From contig RSEF01000002.1 in the NCBI GenBank assembly GCA_003993805.1, forward strand, positions 97,209,063 to 97,273,062: DNA of 64,000 nucleotides. The letters run 5' to 3'. Source of the DNA: Himantopus leucocephalus. Its lineage: Eukaryota; Chordata; Aves; Charadriiformes; Recurvirostridae. Shown piece after piece: positions 25,799-39,900 of this stretch. Numbering within the stretch: the first letter of the stretch is position 1; each line of letters starts with the position of its first letter. The translations under genes were made by a program, and so were the position numbers. The notes below the pieces were generated by a model, which saw nothing but the letters and a program-made list of their open reading frames with translations, did no database searches and was not told the DNA's origin.

Positions 25799-26360
25799 GG
25801 TAAAGCTTCACGTATATAAAATCAGAAAAACAATGTTTTCTGTCTGTAGCTAAAGAGAACCATCAGGGTGACTGGAAACAGGGACAGGCACTAAGAGCAT
25901 GATCAAAGAGAAAGACTGGGGATGAATGAAAACCACGTACTAAAAGCAAGGTTAGGACTAGAGTGAAGGACAGTGGAGTAAAATATAAGGCTTGCTAAAA
26001 TATGAGAAAGTTAGAGACAGAAGAGCTCTGTCTGTCCGGGGTAGAGGAGAAGGAAGATTCCCATCAGACACTGCCAATGAATGAGGGCTCCCAGGGCCTC
26101 ACCCATATCTCAAAGGTCAAAAACAGTTCTGTGAAACCCTTTGGCAAACTAAGGGACTCATTTAGCTCTGAGAACGTCTCTATGCAAAGGACAAAACCAT
26201 GCTACTGCTGTCACAGTTAGTGGTCATATGAGATATGACAGAGATTTCTGCAGTGGTCTAAAAGGTTTCAGTTCAGCCAATTACAGACATAAGATCGAAG
26301 TCTTAATTCATTACAAAGATCCAGGAATTATGCCCAAAATATGTGAAACCTAGAAAAGCC
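25799..26360. other. Unique sequence, nothing recognised
   Basis: Purine-rich on the plus strand, with no recognisable gene or repeat. Confidence 0.5.
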
Positions 26361-26411
26361 AGGCAAAAGCAGAATCTAGGCAAAAGCAGAGTCTATGCAA
26401 AATCAATGTCT
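26361..26411 (+). repeat. Three-copy tandem repeat of a 17-bp unit
   Basis: The units are AGGCAAAAGCAGAATCT, AGGCAAAAGCAGAGTCT and ATGCAAAATCAATGTCT. They lie end to end, with increasing divergence to the right. This is a short minisatellite-like expansion with no coding context. Confidence 0.8.
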
Positions 26412-28184
26412 CCATGCATGAGCAACCTTACCTGAACTCCACCTTGTGTGATACAGAGCAGTTAGTGGATCAGAGAAGATTACAGGAAGTTGTGTGGTTA
26501 AAGCAGCCTTGGAGAACTGGATTAAACCTTGCCTCTTGTCATACCGGTCCTTAATGAGGCTGGTCTAGTCATTGCAACCAAACTTTTTGTAGGTGGTTAC
26601 TAATTATATACTGTTCGTTTTGTGGGCTTCTGATTTGCAAAAATGCTGGGTACTCACATTTAGAATGGTGAGAGCTGTGCTCTGAATTAGTAAGGAGCTG
26701 GAGAACAGCAAGCACATACCTAGAAACCAGGCCATATGCATACAAACAGACAAACCAACAAAAGTCAGAGCATGGGTGTAGCCCAGGTGGACTACCAAGC
26801 TGCTGAAGCTGCCATCAACATGAAGAGAGATGATTTTTTTCACAGGTCCCTGACCTGTTTTGCTGACCAGTCTGAATATCCATTCTGAAGCTCCACTAAC
26901 TGGGAAAGAGCTACAAACCTCAGTCTGCAGAGTCTAGAGCAAAGCTCAAATTCATACCCCTACATCAATGTTTGGATGGCCTGCCAACGCACTTCTGAGA
27001 ACAAAGAGTCAGCCTATGCTTCTAGCATTGTTTCTATGTCTCAGCTTTTCCTGTTAAAGAAAAAAAAAACAAAACAAAACAAAACCAAAATCCCAACAGA
27101 AATAACTACACTATGTTATTCTGCATTGCTTTTTTGATACTGTTCGTTACATACTTTTGTATCACAGTGTTGACCAAGATACACCACTACAAAATTACCA
27201 TTTCTCTCATCTGGGCAAAGTTTAGACAACACTCAATAAACATGTCATGAACCTTCATTAAGTAACAAGAGTGAGAAGAAACACTGTGGAGCTGCTGCTT
27301 TTGGTAACATCCATCCATCCCATTAGTTGAATCACAGAAAAACAGAATGTGATCATGTAATTAAAGACTACATCACACCCTGCAAAATAGACAACCGCAT
27401 CTCCAGATTTTTAATACCTGAAAGCTTGACAACGAACTTAGCGTTCTTCTAATTGTGGCTTTCTTACATTATGGGGGCTGGAGGGAAGAGACAGGGAGCA
27501 GTTGATAATATGAAAGAAGATGAAATGTTCAGATAACAAAAGCTACTCTACAGGGATCAATTTGTTAATGTCAGATTTACAGTTTTATACTAGTATAAAT
27601 CCAGCATGGCTGCACTGAGATCAAAATACTCTTAATTTACATAGGTGTCATTTGTAGTTCAGCTTTGTCCTTAATCTTGCATTTCTCTTTAGTCATTGTA
27701 ATTTTACAGAAGTGTGTCATAACTCAGAGGGAAATTTTCAGGAATAGAACATCATGCACTGGAATGGTGTTTGCATATACACTGGGAGATTTTAAATACA
27801 TATGAAGAATTAATTAATTTGAAACTGACTGAGAATTCTGGAAGCATAATTAAAATAAAAGACAATTGTGAAGGAAGCCTGAAGGAAAGCAGGACAAGGA
27901 GAAGGATGGGTTAATGCAATATTTCACGGGCACAGAAAGGTGAGGCTGTTGAATTAACAAGAAATAAAAAAAAAACCAAACACCCTAATCATACAAAAAT
28001 GTGAGGAATACCTATTGCATTCTGACGGTTACAGACAGATGTCTAAGCTGACTGTTTTCCTGAATCAACTTTACTCAACACCTGTGAGCATGTGATTAAT
28101 TTAACCAGAGTACACAGTGTACTTCTCTTTCAGTCAAAAAAAAAAAAATAAGTTGACCTCTGGTATTGTGAAAGAAAGACAATC
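26412..28184. other. Unique AT-rich sequence with one (CAAAA)n tract
   Basis: An A-run followed by CAAAA units lies at about 27059-27088, a short simple repeat. No interspersed repeat or exon was recognised elsewhere in the stretch. Confidence 0.5.
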
Positions 28185-28350
28185 AGCTAACCTAATAGGC
28201 CCTTTATTTGCTAATCAAACCTCTCATTAACAATTAATTGGATCAAAAGTTCGCTGGCCATTATTGCTGTGTCAGTTCGACTCCGAAGGCCTCAGAGGAT
28301 GAAACTAAATGAGCTGGTCAGGTTATAAATAATTTCCAGTGGCTACTCCT
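28185..28350. promoter_or_regulatory. Candidate conserved non-coding element rich in homeodomain cores
   Basis: ATTTGCTAATCAAAC, CATTAACAATTAATTGG and GGCCATTATTGC crowd into about 100 bp. They are followed by CpG-retaining GTTCGACTCCGAAGGCC. The clustering of ATTA/TAAT words with conserved-looking spacers is typical of vertebrate developmental enhancers. This is a texture-based inference only. The GTTCGACTCC word resembles a tRNA B box, but no cloverleaf surrounds it. Confidence 0.3.
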
Positions 28351-31300
28351 CTTACCTCAGGCTGTTCAGGTAGAGGTCAATGTCCTGCCTACTGCAGGCA
28401 GAAAAGACTGTTGCTGTGACAAGCAAGAGGCATTCTTGCTTTTCTAAGACGCTCATTTAGGCTTAGTAATTTAAACCTTTGTAAAAAGCCACAGTATAAA
28501 AAGCAGCTCTGTACTGCAGTGTTTCTGCATGTACTTGCTTATCATGACTGAATCAAAGCAACATTTCAGATTGCTTAAAGCCTTTCAAAAATGAAAGAAG
28601 CCAGGAGTTGCTTTAATCAGGAAATCTGCTTCTTAAAGAAACCCTGCAGAGACACCTTTATGGCAATATAATTATTTGTTTCTCTTCTTAACCTAATAAT
28701 ACTGGTAGTGACTGACAGAGTTCAAATACTGCTCATCAAATAACATGAAAGGACCTGTCAGAAACGAATGAAGATACAAATGAGAATAAAGTGAACAGGG
28801 TTTGGTGCAAAATATGTGCAATGCCGCATTTAACAGTTGGATTCTCTTTTTTTCATTAAAAAACATAAAAAAAATAAAAGAAAAAATCATCTTTCTGGCT
28901 TCCCTTTAGACAAAAATTGACAAGCAGGTACATCAAGTCTTGCAACATACACATATTGCAAGTCAGTTTTTGGAAGGAGGGCAACATGGTCTGGGCAGGC
29001 CAAGTCTCAAAAATCCTGTGTGGTGAACTCCAACATGATGACAGGACTATTTGTTCATTATAATTTGAATTAAAAGAGCAAAGTGGAGAAGGAGGTGACA
29101 TCCATCCAGTACCATTCCAAGGATCAGATCATGAAGAAGAGTGACATAAAGTGTGTGTACATAGTGGCAGGTGGGAGGAAGGATTCTGGAAAAATAATGA
29201 TGTTGAAATGCAGTGCCAAGCAAGAATTTATGGGTTTCCAGACAGGCTGGGAAAGTTGAAGAAATGTGGGGCTTCTTATACTTGTTAATCAAAAAGAATT
29301 ATAGTATTAAAAGAAAAGTAAGCTATTTAAGGGAAGAGTCTTCAGAAGTGATAAGTGATTTTAATGGGATCGTATGTGTACAGTAAGATTATCCAGACCA
29401 AATAAGGGAGCTGAACATATAGAGAAGCTGAACAGTTCCTCACAAAAGCAACACGTAACACCTCAAGCTGTCACCTAGTATAGAGGAAAAATCTGAAAAG
29501 AGAGTGGGATAGGAAAGGACAAGAGAAGAGATGTGGTCATTCACCAATTATAAGTGACAGCAACTCCAGATGCTGCATGAAGCTATGTGGGCATGGGTTT
29601 TTTTCAGGAAAATTAAATGATCTCCTTACCGGCCAGAAGGCATGTAGATGTGGTTGGGTCAGCATGACATTAACATATTTATACAGCTTTGGCAAGGCTT
29701 GGGAACAAAAGCCAAGCTCTCGTCTTCTTCGAGCATGGGCAGAGGGAGGTCAAAAAAGATTGATAGCTCTGAGTAGCTGAGACTTGGAAACTTCTAGTGC
29801 ATAATAGTATTATTAGGGACCTCTAGAGACTGGAGATTGTAGTTCCGGATACAACTACTGCTATTGCACACTCCTGTTGCTGCAACAGGTATGTCCACAG
29901 CAAACCTCCAATTCACAACCCCTGCGTGGGGAAAAAAAAAGACAACGACCAAACCTCTCTGTGCCTTCAGACACAGGAATGCTCAGTTGCTGTCTGAGCT
30001 ATATAGCACCACTTGTACCTGGCTTTAACAGAAGTAAAGAGGTACAGGGAGAAAAGGGTGACTCAGTACCTTGAGAATGGGATCCCAGACCTGGAGAAGA
30101 GCCAGGAGAAGGAAACACTGACCCCGGAGTCACCCCTCCTTATGAATTTTGCAGTTTAGTGAAAGATGCACTGGTCAGGCAGGATTTGGCTAACTCTGAC
30201 AGGATTAAATATACATGATTCCATTTCAGTGACAGGCTGCTTGTTGTCAGGCATATGTATCAAATATGACGTAGCTGTATTTGGAGATATTTTATCCATT
30301 TAGTAATGCATATTATTATATATATACATATTTCCCTCCTGATTACTTATTTTCAATACATTAGCAAAGATGTTTCCCAAAGGGCTGAAAAGGGGGCCTG
30401 GGAACCGGATAAGACCATTCTCCAGGCTTAAATTTTTAATATTAAAATGCATTGAGATTTGCTATACACTTGCTCAAGATGTATTGCCCCAAGCAAAACA
30501 GTGTTTTATAGATGGACATGCAATTTTGTTGCTTTCAGCCGAGAGTCACATTTGTTTTAGTGGCTTTGGGATGTGCAAAATAATGAATGACAAGCATAAA
30601 TCAGCATTCTATGTTTGAAAAAAGAAAAAAAAATTTGTAATTGAAGTCTTTTTTATATATATGCATATACGCTCATACACACATACAGACACTCCTTTAT
30701 GTTGAAACAGATCTTGAAGAAATGAAATTCAAATAAAAAGAAGTATTATATTGTTATTTTTATTATACAAGACTGCATCTTAGATACACTGGGTGAATCC
30801 AGCCACTTTCTTTCCACTGACAAAGCACAATATTCTTAATCTAAATCATGCCAACAGTAAGCCTTAACCTTCCTACTCTCCTACAAAGAAGAGACATCTG
30901 TTTCAGTTGGAGCATAGCTGAAATGAGCATAAGAGGAAGTTACATTAGATCACTTCTGTCTTCCTAATTTTAAATGACACCAGTGTTTGAACCATACTTC
31001 ATTAAATATTCCCAAACACGTTCTATCTCTACAACCCACTTTCATCAAGATGTGCAGGGAAACTCATGTGAAAATCTTTCTCTTTGAATACATAATGTAA
31101 GTTTGCTAATCATACATTAATCTCATATATTGATTTTGCATTATTCCTAAGGGGGAAAGAAAAGTGATTCTAACAATTCCCATAGTCTGATAAACATTTT
31201 AGCTAAGGTTATGCTGTGATTAGTGTAAAACCAACTTAATTCACATTAAACTATTTTATTTTACACAACTCTGTATAAAAAAAAATTGTTTCAGTGATGT

Positions 31301-34300
31301 ATCCGTACATTTGCTTCAGCATGAAAATTACTTCTTTGTGGTTTGTAGGAAAACCCTTTCCAAACTTGAGTGACTAGGCTTTTTTGGAGTTATGTACAGG
31401 AAGACAATTTTGAGAGGAGATGGTGGTAAAATAGTGAGAACATAGCCAGGGTAAGCATCCTAATTGCAGACTGAGTTAAGATTATGTAGCATTAGCCTTA
31501 AATTCTTCTTGGTTGTGTTAATAGGGAAGCAGGATAAATACAAGTATGTATTGATAAGTAGTGTAACCATTTGTTTAACCTTGAGTTTTTTCCTCACACT
31601 GGGACACTGGGAAAAATTACAAGAAGGAAAAACAAGAGACGTTAGATGAAAACTTAAAAATTGTTTTACTTCTGAGACCTGAAACAAAACAAGCATTTCT
31701 CAGTGTTGTGAAATTAAATGAAAATTTGAATTAATTGTCAAAACAGTGGATGATCTTTTCTAATCTATTTACTAAAAAGAAAAAGAAAAATAACATTTAC
31801 AAATTTTTAAATCACTACCTAGAAAAAGAAATCATTTCTTCTCCATGAAAGGCAGCTAACCTTCTTTATACATTAATATGTTAAAGCAAATTCTGCTCTT
31901 TATGAGTTGTTGCCTTGAGCTGCGTTTAGGTAGATAGTGTGATTACTGGGAAGGTATAAATGAAAGCATGCATCTGTAGGTGAGTTAGTTTCAGAACAAA
32001 TTTGGAGCAAGAGTTAGGGCAAGTGCAGCTGCACTGTTTGACCTTTATCTAATGTCTCTTCTGGCAAAGGCAGAATTTGGAAATTCTGTTCACTTGCCCC
32101 CTTTTTCTTGGTCATATTCATTGCTCTGGTGATCAAGTGGAATGTTACAGGTTTTGCAGCAGTAGCTACAGACTGTAGCACTTGATATTACGCATTCAAG
32201 GATACTTCCTCAAATGATGTAAATCAGTGAAGCTTTAGCAAAGACAAGTGGTCAATACTCATTTAAAGATCTAGATGTCAATTTGCAAGGTTAATATCAG
32301 GTTTCCCTTTTCCTAAACCACAGACAAGCAAACATTTTCCAGTGTAGGTTAAAATTTTGCGTATCGTAAATATTAAGAAGGTGTAACTTGATCCTTTTCC
32401 CCAGATTTTCTACTTTCTAGCTGAAATACTTGTTGGAACCTTGTTGATAGCATTAACGTTGATGTAAATGCTATGAATTGAAATATTCCCAAACCAAAAA
32501 AGGTAAGTGGAACTTGAAAAATAGAGAGTTTTAGTAAGGTTCTGTGGTTTTGTTTTCGTTTATGTTTTTACTTCATTCAGTCTTGCCATGAATAGATACC
32601 TAACAGGAAAATACTTGTATTTATGTAAAAGTGCATCGTCATTTCCTCTGGAACACAGAGATTTCACAAGGTATGCTCCAATTTCAGCACACACCGGTTA
32701 TGTAGGTAGGTATTTTCAATAGCAGGCTCCTCCCTCAATCACCATAAATTTATTTTAGCTTATCTATATGTCTTTCTATCTGTCCTGTTAATAGTGAAGT
32801 GACAGTGGCTTACTCTAAGGAAATATTTACACTATAGAAGCAAAGTACTAATTTGCAAGGTCTATCTTAAAAACAAATAAGAAATCCTACCAAATCACTC
32901 AGACTACATAATGAGAGGTGCAATGGAACAAACGTCTCGATCCTGTTTGGCCCTGTCATTCTAGAAACCTGCAACATCTCCTGATTAGCCATTCACTAGC
33001 TGCAGAAGGGAGAGGTGAGGCAGAACTGTAATTTAAGAGGAGTGCTTTGTAATTAATTCATATCTATTTTTTATCATGCTGTGGTTTTTTTTTCTTCCTT
33101 CAAACAGCAACAGAATTAAGTGTTAGAAATATAAGTAAGTCTGAAGACAAGGGATGTTGCTTTCGTTGAGGGTCACGTTAAGATATCTTTTCATCTATCT
33201 TCTGCCTTAGAACTGATTTTTTCATTAGTGTTTTCTCTTGTGCAGGAGTTAGAGAAGGAGAGGGAGACAGAGAGCAGGATTTCTAAGCATTTTTCAGTGC
33301 ACATCAAGTAAAATTTCCTTGATATCATCAGACAGCTAAAGCATTAGGAAACCCTGTTCAAAAGGGAAAAAATGAACACATTTACTAAATTCAGGATCAC
33401 ATCAATGGTAAATGTTTTGGAACTCATTTCTAAGCAAAAACATTTGGGGTGCTCATGCCCGGAGGCTTCCTTAAGTCAAGACATATACAACGAGCAGTCT
33501 TGGATACCTGCCCAGGCAGACTGTGCCAAAGTCATCTCTGGCAGTCCTTACAGTGGAGATTACAGTTAAATGAGAACTGATTCACGTTACTTTCTATTTT
33601 CCAGTTCTGACAGATGGAAACAGATACCAAAGAAGAGTTCAAATCTCTCCACATGTTGATCCATCTCACTCATCATACTCTATAATGCATTCAAAGTGGA
33701 GAGCAGACATCAATTTGGGAAATCTTTTATGCTAGGAAGGAAATAAAATCAAGTACACACAAGAAGATGCTGCCAGTAAGATCTGGAAAGGACAAGATGC
33801 AGATCTGCAGTTCCTAACAGGAGAATTTATTCAGACCAAGTTGAAGGAAAGTCATATTGGTGCTATGGGTTCTCTGGTTGAACACGGCCTTTGGGAGGTT
33901 TCTAAAACAAAAAAATGAGTGTAACCATCTCTACTGGGGGCCTTGAAACGCAGTGCCAGTGCAGAGGCTATGATGCTTGAATATTGCTTCTGCATTTTTT
34001 ACACGGGGACCATTTCAGAAGCACGGTTCAGAGACCTGCCACGTGGAAACAAATGCAACCAGAGGTCCACTACTGATAGGCACTATGGGATGAAGTTGAA
34101 TGAATGGAGCCTGAAATTCAGGACACTTTCCAGTGTGTTACTTGGATTCGTGACACTTCTTTTTGATTTCTTATATCATTCTGTACCTAAATGAAGCATT
34201 GCTAGGGCTTGTCAGAGTCTAGAAGATAAAGCAAGAAAAGTAGCATCAGCATGACAAAGATTTTTTTTCTGGAGAGGTTCTGTTAAAAAGCAACAGACAA

Positions 34301-36000
34301 ACACAAGGTGTCTGAAAATCCAGAAACCAGAAATAACTCATGTGTAGAAAAAAGGGAGTGAAGATTAAAAACATGAGTTTTTTCATGTTGGTTTCTTAAG
34401 ATGATAAAGCTTATGTGTGATTATTATAATCTGCCTGCCTTCCCCCATTATCTGTTTTAGCCACTGAGAAACAGATAGGTATCTCAGGGATACAGTGTTC
34501 AGACAAGTTTGATGAAAATCTAAACATGGGGAAAAGACTCAAGGGAAGGTCCGGCCAAAGGAAAGGCTGAATCCTCAGCTCAGCATTACCTGTTCTGCTT
34601 TGACCAGCCAGCAGCCAGGGTGCATGTATAGGTGGGGCAGCCAGCACACCCACAGTTTGGCACCAGCCAGGGTATCTGCTGCCCCTTTGGCAGCCAGTGG
34701 TTATCATCAGGGAGAGAGACCTGGGGTTTCAGTGCAGGGTTTGAGAAGAGGTGGGAGGGAATTAGACACCTCTCAGGAAGTCAGGATAGGCCGTGTGGGA
34801 CACAAATCTGTAAAATTGGGGGTTTACTACTGCTGTTGTTCAAGGAACTAAATGTGTATGCAAAAGTTGCGGAAAGAATTTTATGGCAATGGTGCTGATG
34901 ACGACCATTAAAAAGCGCACACAATTTTCACACTATGATGGGGGAAAAGGCTCTTTCTACTCTGAAAGAATCACATTTCTCTCAATAATTGGATACAATA
35001 GATTAGAAAGAACTGTTTGCATTACTTAAAAGTAGTGTACACTCTCTAAAAGCATATTATGTAAATGCTGTGAATTTCACTTTGAAACTCAAAAGGAAGG
35101 TAGAAGTATATATTTGAATGTGAGGGTTGTGGTCTCCACGATCTCAATTTTAATAACACTCCCTTGACGCTCTCAGGAATTGTTTTCCATTAAGTATGAG
35201 AAATTCAGAAATAAGGGAGTGGCTGACAAATATTTTGTGCACAAACAATGCGCTCTAATACTGGTAGTAGTAATCATGTTAAGTGTTTCAAATCCGGAGA
35301 CTCAAGAGAACTGTCTGAGACGAGAGAGCTTTTCAGTCTATAAATCAGGCAGAGGATGGAGAGACCAAGAAAGATTACAATCAGTATATCAAAGAAGGCA
35401 AAACCTGGCTGGAGAGATCTGGGTTGTTTTATCAGCTGGCATCAAATTTTCAAAACCAGCCTAACTGATAGGAATGGAGATAAGAGAGGACACGCGGCTT
35501 GTAGTTGTTCTCCTCTAATCTGAATGCTGCACCAGCTGTGTCGATATGAACAGTACCACAGTAATATATTCATGCATAAGATTTCCATTGTTACAAAGAC
35601 TGGGCTCAGAAATGATGACGGAAATGAAGCTTTTAAAAAATGGAAACTGAAACTGAAGACCTCAATTGCAGAACACTGCAGACTTATTTTGCTTGTTTGT
35701 TTTCTTATGTTTGCTTTGAAGGAGAACTGAAAGAATGAAAAAGAAATAATGTCACATCAAGATGGAATTTATACTTTTGGAGTTTTTAAGGTCAGCTGAG
35801 CTCTTCCAAACAAATTAGAAAATTATTTTTAATTTTTCACCTTTTCAGATGCGTCTCTTCTTTGGTAGGAAAACTTAAAAAATGAAAATGTCTTGAAGCA
35901 GGAAAAAAAAACCCAAATTCTATTAAAAAGAGTCAAAATGAAGTCTCAGATATTTTGTCTTCTTTCTTATTTTCTTAACCAGAACTACTCAGTATTTTGA
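28351..36000. other. Long AT-rich unique stretch, nothing firmly recognised
   Basis: I found no CR1, LTR or DNA-transposon ends and no convincing exon. A more GC-rich patch lies at 34560-34800, with GCAGCCAG words repeated and overlapping open frames on both strands, but no known family. A purine-rich GAGA patch lies near 33250-33275. The rest is ordinary AT-rich DNA. Confidence 0.5.
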
Positions 36001-36068
36001 CTGTGAGTCATGAACGTTTCAATTTCTGCCAAACTGCATTTTTTAACAGTTAATCCCCTTAGGGATAT

Positions 36069-36978
36069 TTGGACACTTTGGTATACCATAACACTGCGTT
36101 GCCCTGTCAGATTAACCCATTACTCCTAGGTTATGATGATGTTTCTAAAATTATGTCTATCCATAACCAGATGTCTTATGATTTATATCCCTCCACAAGA
36201 CTATATGCAGTAGGAGATAAATGGAACACTAATGTTCCATATGTGGCTAATATAAAAATAAATAATGCAGCTAAGGGAACAGAAAGTTATGCAGAATCTG
36301 TAATACATGAGATTACTGAAGAAATGCACTGTTTAATGCAAAAAATTTTGAAAACTTACATTATGAGAAACTCATGTCATACTGAAGAATTGTAATCAAA
36401 GGGAGAGAAAGATTTTTTGAATCATGCAAAAAATACAAGTCCAAATGTTTGATGCCGTCATTAATTATAACAGAAGGAAATGATCCTTTACTAATAGACA
36501 TACGCTGGTTTAACAAGGTAATCCTGGAGATGGAGCACAGTATACCATGTGTTAGAGCCATTGACCACACTAGAAAATACCAAGTATAATCTCGGCACAT
36601 CCATGTGGTTAAGTATAATAAAAAAAAGCCCCAAACTACAAGTAAAATTATAGAAAAACCTTTTAAGAGAGGCTTTTTCTATGCTAACATTTCTTAGAAG
36701 AATTCATTTAGAAGAACAGTGGGAGAACGCTGTAATTTTTCCAGTAGAAGCAAAGCCATGCACTGCACCAGTTGTGTGAGTGATGATTACTGACAGATAT
36801 AAGGCCGCTGATCTTTCAGTTTGAAACAGATAACGGCTCAAAGCTGGAAACTCTGTACATATCCTTTAAATCAGTAGCAATGGTAAAAATTTTTAAAATT
36901 CCCTTCTTATCATTAACCAGTATTCAAAACAGATTGCATAGTATTTTTCATGGCAAGGGTATACATACTTGTAGTTGA
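36069..36978 (+). pseudogene. Degraded protein-coding remnant of unresolved family
   Basis: Protein-like segments lie in sequence on the plus strand. The first, 36069-36392, has 108 codons with aromatic/polar clusters such as YDLYPSTRLYAVGDKW. The second, 36395-36694, is in another frame with an in-frame stop at 36587. The third, 36693-36821, is back in the first frame with a stop at 36777. The fourth, 36808-36975, is in the remaining frame. Such a chain, broken by small indels and stops, is what an old coding insertion looks like. No single segment exceeds the length expected by chance in this AT-rich DNA, so the case rests on composition and order. The order of motifs is loosely reminiscent of a small DNA-virus (parvovirus-type) capsid, but I see no diagnostic signature. 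A host processed pseudogene is equally open. It cannot encode a functional protein. Confidence 0.35.
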
Positions 36979-39900
36979 GTGTGAAAACAACAAAAGCTAT
37001 GTAACTAGTGACCTTGCTGTACTNTTAATTTTTATCTTGAGATTTCAAAAAACATGTTTTTGAACAGATGCAGTAATACAGTGTTAGTAGTAAAAATAGT
37101 AAAAACGGAACACTAACTTTCATAGAACTACTGTGCAATTGATTAAGTAAAGGCTTGACGAGACCACCCATAAACTGAACTTTGAAAAACTTTGAAGCTA
37201 AAGCAATTTTTCTTTTTGCCTCCTTGTAAGGATGTATGGATGATTTAGTGATGAAAACTTTTTGTACTGAAGGTTTTTTTGATATTGTTCTCGCTCAAGA
37301 GATTCAAAATTGTTTCAAAATGTGGACTTAAAATATCAAATTTTATTTTTTTAATTAGTCTTTTCACACAATTCAGACCATCCAAAACTAACTCTTATAA
37401 AACACAAAACAGAATTAAGCCATTCAAGGTACACATACCAAATAATAAAATATATGAAAAAGCCTTAGTCCCATCTTTCATATGCTGGGTTTTGGGGTTT
37501 TTAAGCTGCTTAGCTTTGCATCTATTTGAAAGAAAGGGAAAAAATGGTGCTACTTCTGAAGCCAATCATAGAGATCATGATCTGAAAACAAGGAGGAAAG
37601 AAAAAGAGATCATGAGTAGAAGAGAGAGTGTGAGTGAGGAAGTGCATGAAGTTTTCAGGTATAGAAGACCCCATATCTCTTAAGAAAAAAGCCTGAGAGC
37701 TATCTGCCACCTTTTCTTTTGAGCAGCCAGGCATCTATTATATCTCCACCACTGACTCTGTTCCATGTCCTGTGAAGCAAGAGACACTGTGAATCAGATC
37801 TTGCATCTGGAGGTACAGCTGCTCTTCCCTGAGTTGCAAGAATTAGGGACACATGTCCATATTGCAGAGACTTGATAGGAGACTTGTTGTCAGAAAGGAA
37901 AGCAGGAGGGATCAGGTCACAGACTCATAGAATAATTCTGGCAGGCAACGTACTGCCCACGGGTCACTGACAGGCCACCCCTGTTCTAAGACACTGAAAA
38001 TAAGAATACTGTCTACAGTAACTTCTCAAGGGGTGAGAAGTATAGATGAAGGTCGGCCAGCCACAACTGACCCTCCAAGTATCATTGGAAAAGCAGATAT
38101 GAAAAGCAACTGTTAGGCAGATAAAGGTCAACATTGACAAACCTGGATCTTCAAGTTTCTCCCAAGGTGTTCATAAGTCAACATCAGTTAAACTTTGCCT
38201 TGATGTTGTTTCATTTATACTGATCTTGCTCTTGATCAATTATTGTATGCCATGTGCTGGGATATCAGATTCAATCACGTGGAGCACTGTAATCACAAGT
38301 CCAGGTTTCAAAGAGATGATATCTTCCTCTCTGTTGTTCAGAGAGATGCATTATGTTTTATCGTGACCAAATTTTGACAGTACTTATGGGTATGTCTTTG
38401 CTGGTGCTTTGCAGTAAAATAGTTAAAATTTATCCAGTACAAGGAGAGAGGCTGGACTCAAGTTTCTGAGAATTTGTTTGCTGAGTTGCCTTACATAAAT
38501 CTGGCAAGTGGCTGCAAGGCTGCCGTTGGCCTGGTTCTGTCATAGTTTCCTCCTGACACATGTAAGAGTGATACTTGCTCCGAACAGACTTTCTGAAACA
38601 GACAACTATTGTGTGTTATATCAGGAAGCAGTCTAACTCTTGAGGAATTCACTGGCCAAAAAAATGAGAAAATTCACGAGGGATTCAAAGCACCTGACAT
38701 CATTATCAAGTGCTTTTTCAATCTCCAGTCCGCTGCAGAAGCCCGCAAAGGGAAGACCCACCACTTCTCAGAAGTGGCTTTAAGTTTCTCCATTCCACTC
38801 TAGGATGTTGTTTTCTAAGCATCTATGCAGTAGTTTAGTAAAGAGGAAGAAAATGTGTGGCTACTCTTGCTGTTGATGAAGGGTATAGTGACAAACTGGC
38901 CTAATCAGAGGTTCATACGCGTCTGAGACCAGATGTATGTTTCACCTTCACAGCTATCTCCCAGTGCCTTGGTCACTCCAACAAACGGCTCTGGCACTGC
39001 CTTTTTGGCAAAGAGAAACTAAATCAGCATCATTCACCTTGGAACAGCCGCAAACTCCTTGAATCTCATGTGTTTTTTTCTCTGAAATGAAGGGAGCAGG
39101 TCCACTGACAGTAGGACACAGACTGTGATCAATAACAGTATGCCATACATTCTCTGTGCCTTCAGCTGTGATACAGTCAGTGTCGGGAACAGGGTGACCT
39201 TGCAAACCATCCATTTGTTCCTCTTCTCACACTGCAGTCATGACACAGGATTGTGATAGTTGTCCTACACAAGTTTCTTCAAGCCTAGTATTTCTAAGGT
39301 TGCTGTTTCTGTTGATTTAACAACTCATCTCTGCTGAAGGAGGTAATTCACATTCCTCCTTCTCATCTCCCTTGCTCCCAGTTACAAGCTTCTGCATGAT
39401 AACTTATGCCAGTGCTTGCCAGATTTATTTGTTAACCAATTTGACACATTAGATTCCAGAAAATAAACTCAGCAAAAAATGGAGTGAGTTTTTGCCATTT
39501 TAGTGGACTAAGTCAGCACACAGACATGTACAGTGAGCATACGGTGGAAGCTAGGTCCACACAGGTAGCAAGAGGATAGTGAAGTGAGAAGAGAATGGGG
39601 AAAAAGGACAAGGGAAGGAAAGGACAGGAGAGGAGGAAGAGTGAAGAAATACTTTGCCTGCTGAAGGGGCAGCAGGTAATTAGAAACACCCAGCTGCCCC
39701 TTACCTCCACGTGCAGGTCATAACCAAATCTGATCTCAACTCCAGTACTGCCACTAGTGCTTTCAGATGGACAGCAGACACAGAGACACTGGTTCAGCAC
39801 TGCTGACCTAGAGCAGTAGTGGGGCAGACAGAAGTCAAACAGAATCTCCATCTCCAGCAAAATCCAATATTTCGGAGCAGTCCTTATCCTGGCTCAGGGA

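Noticed and set aside
25376..25819. 147-codon plus-strand open frame
   Set aside because: No domain, no splice or promoter context, and its end runs into the alternating CACGTG tract. The length is within chance for AT-poor-in-stop stretches in 64 kb.
28270..28290. tRNA B-box-like word GTTCGACTCC
   Set aside because: No A box, acceptor stem or cloverleaf could be built around it.
37924..37945. CR1-terminus-like word ATAGAATAATTCTGG
   Set aside because: Too short, and not followed by further CR1 signatures.
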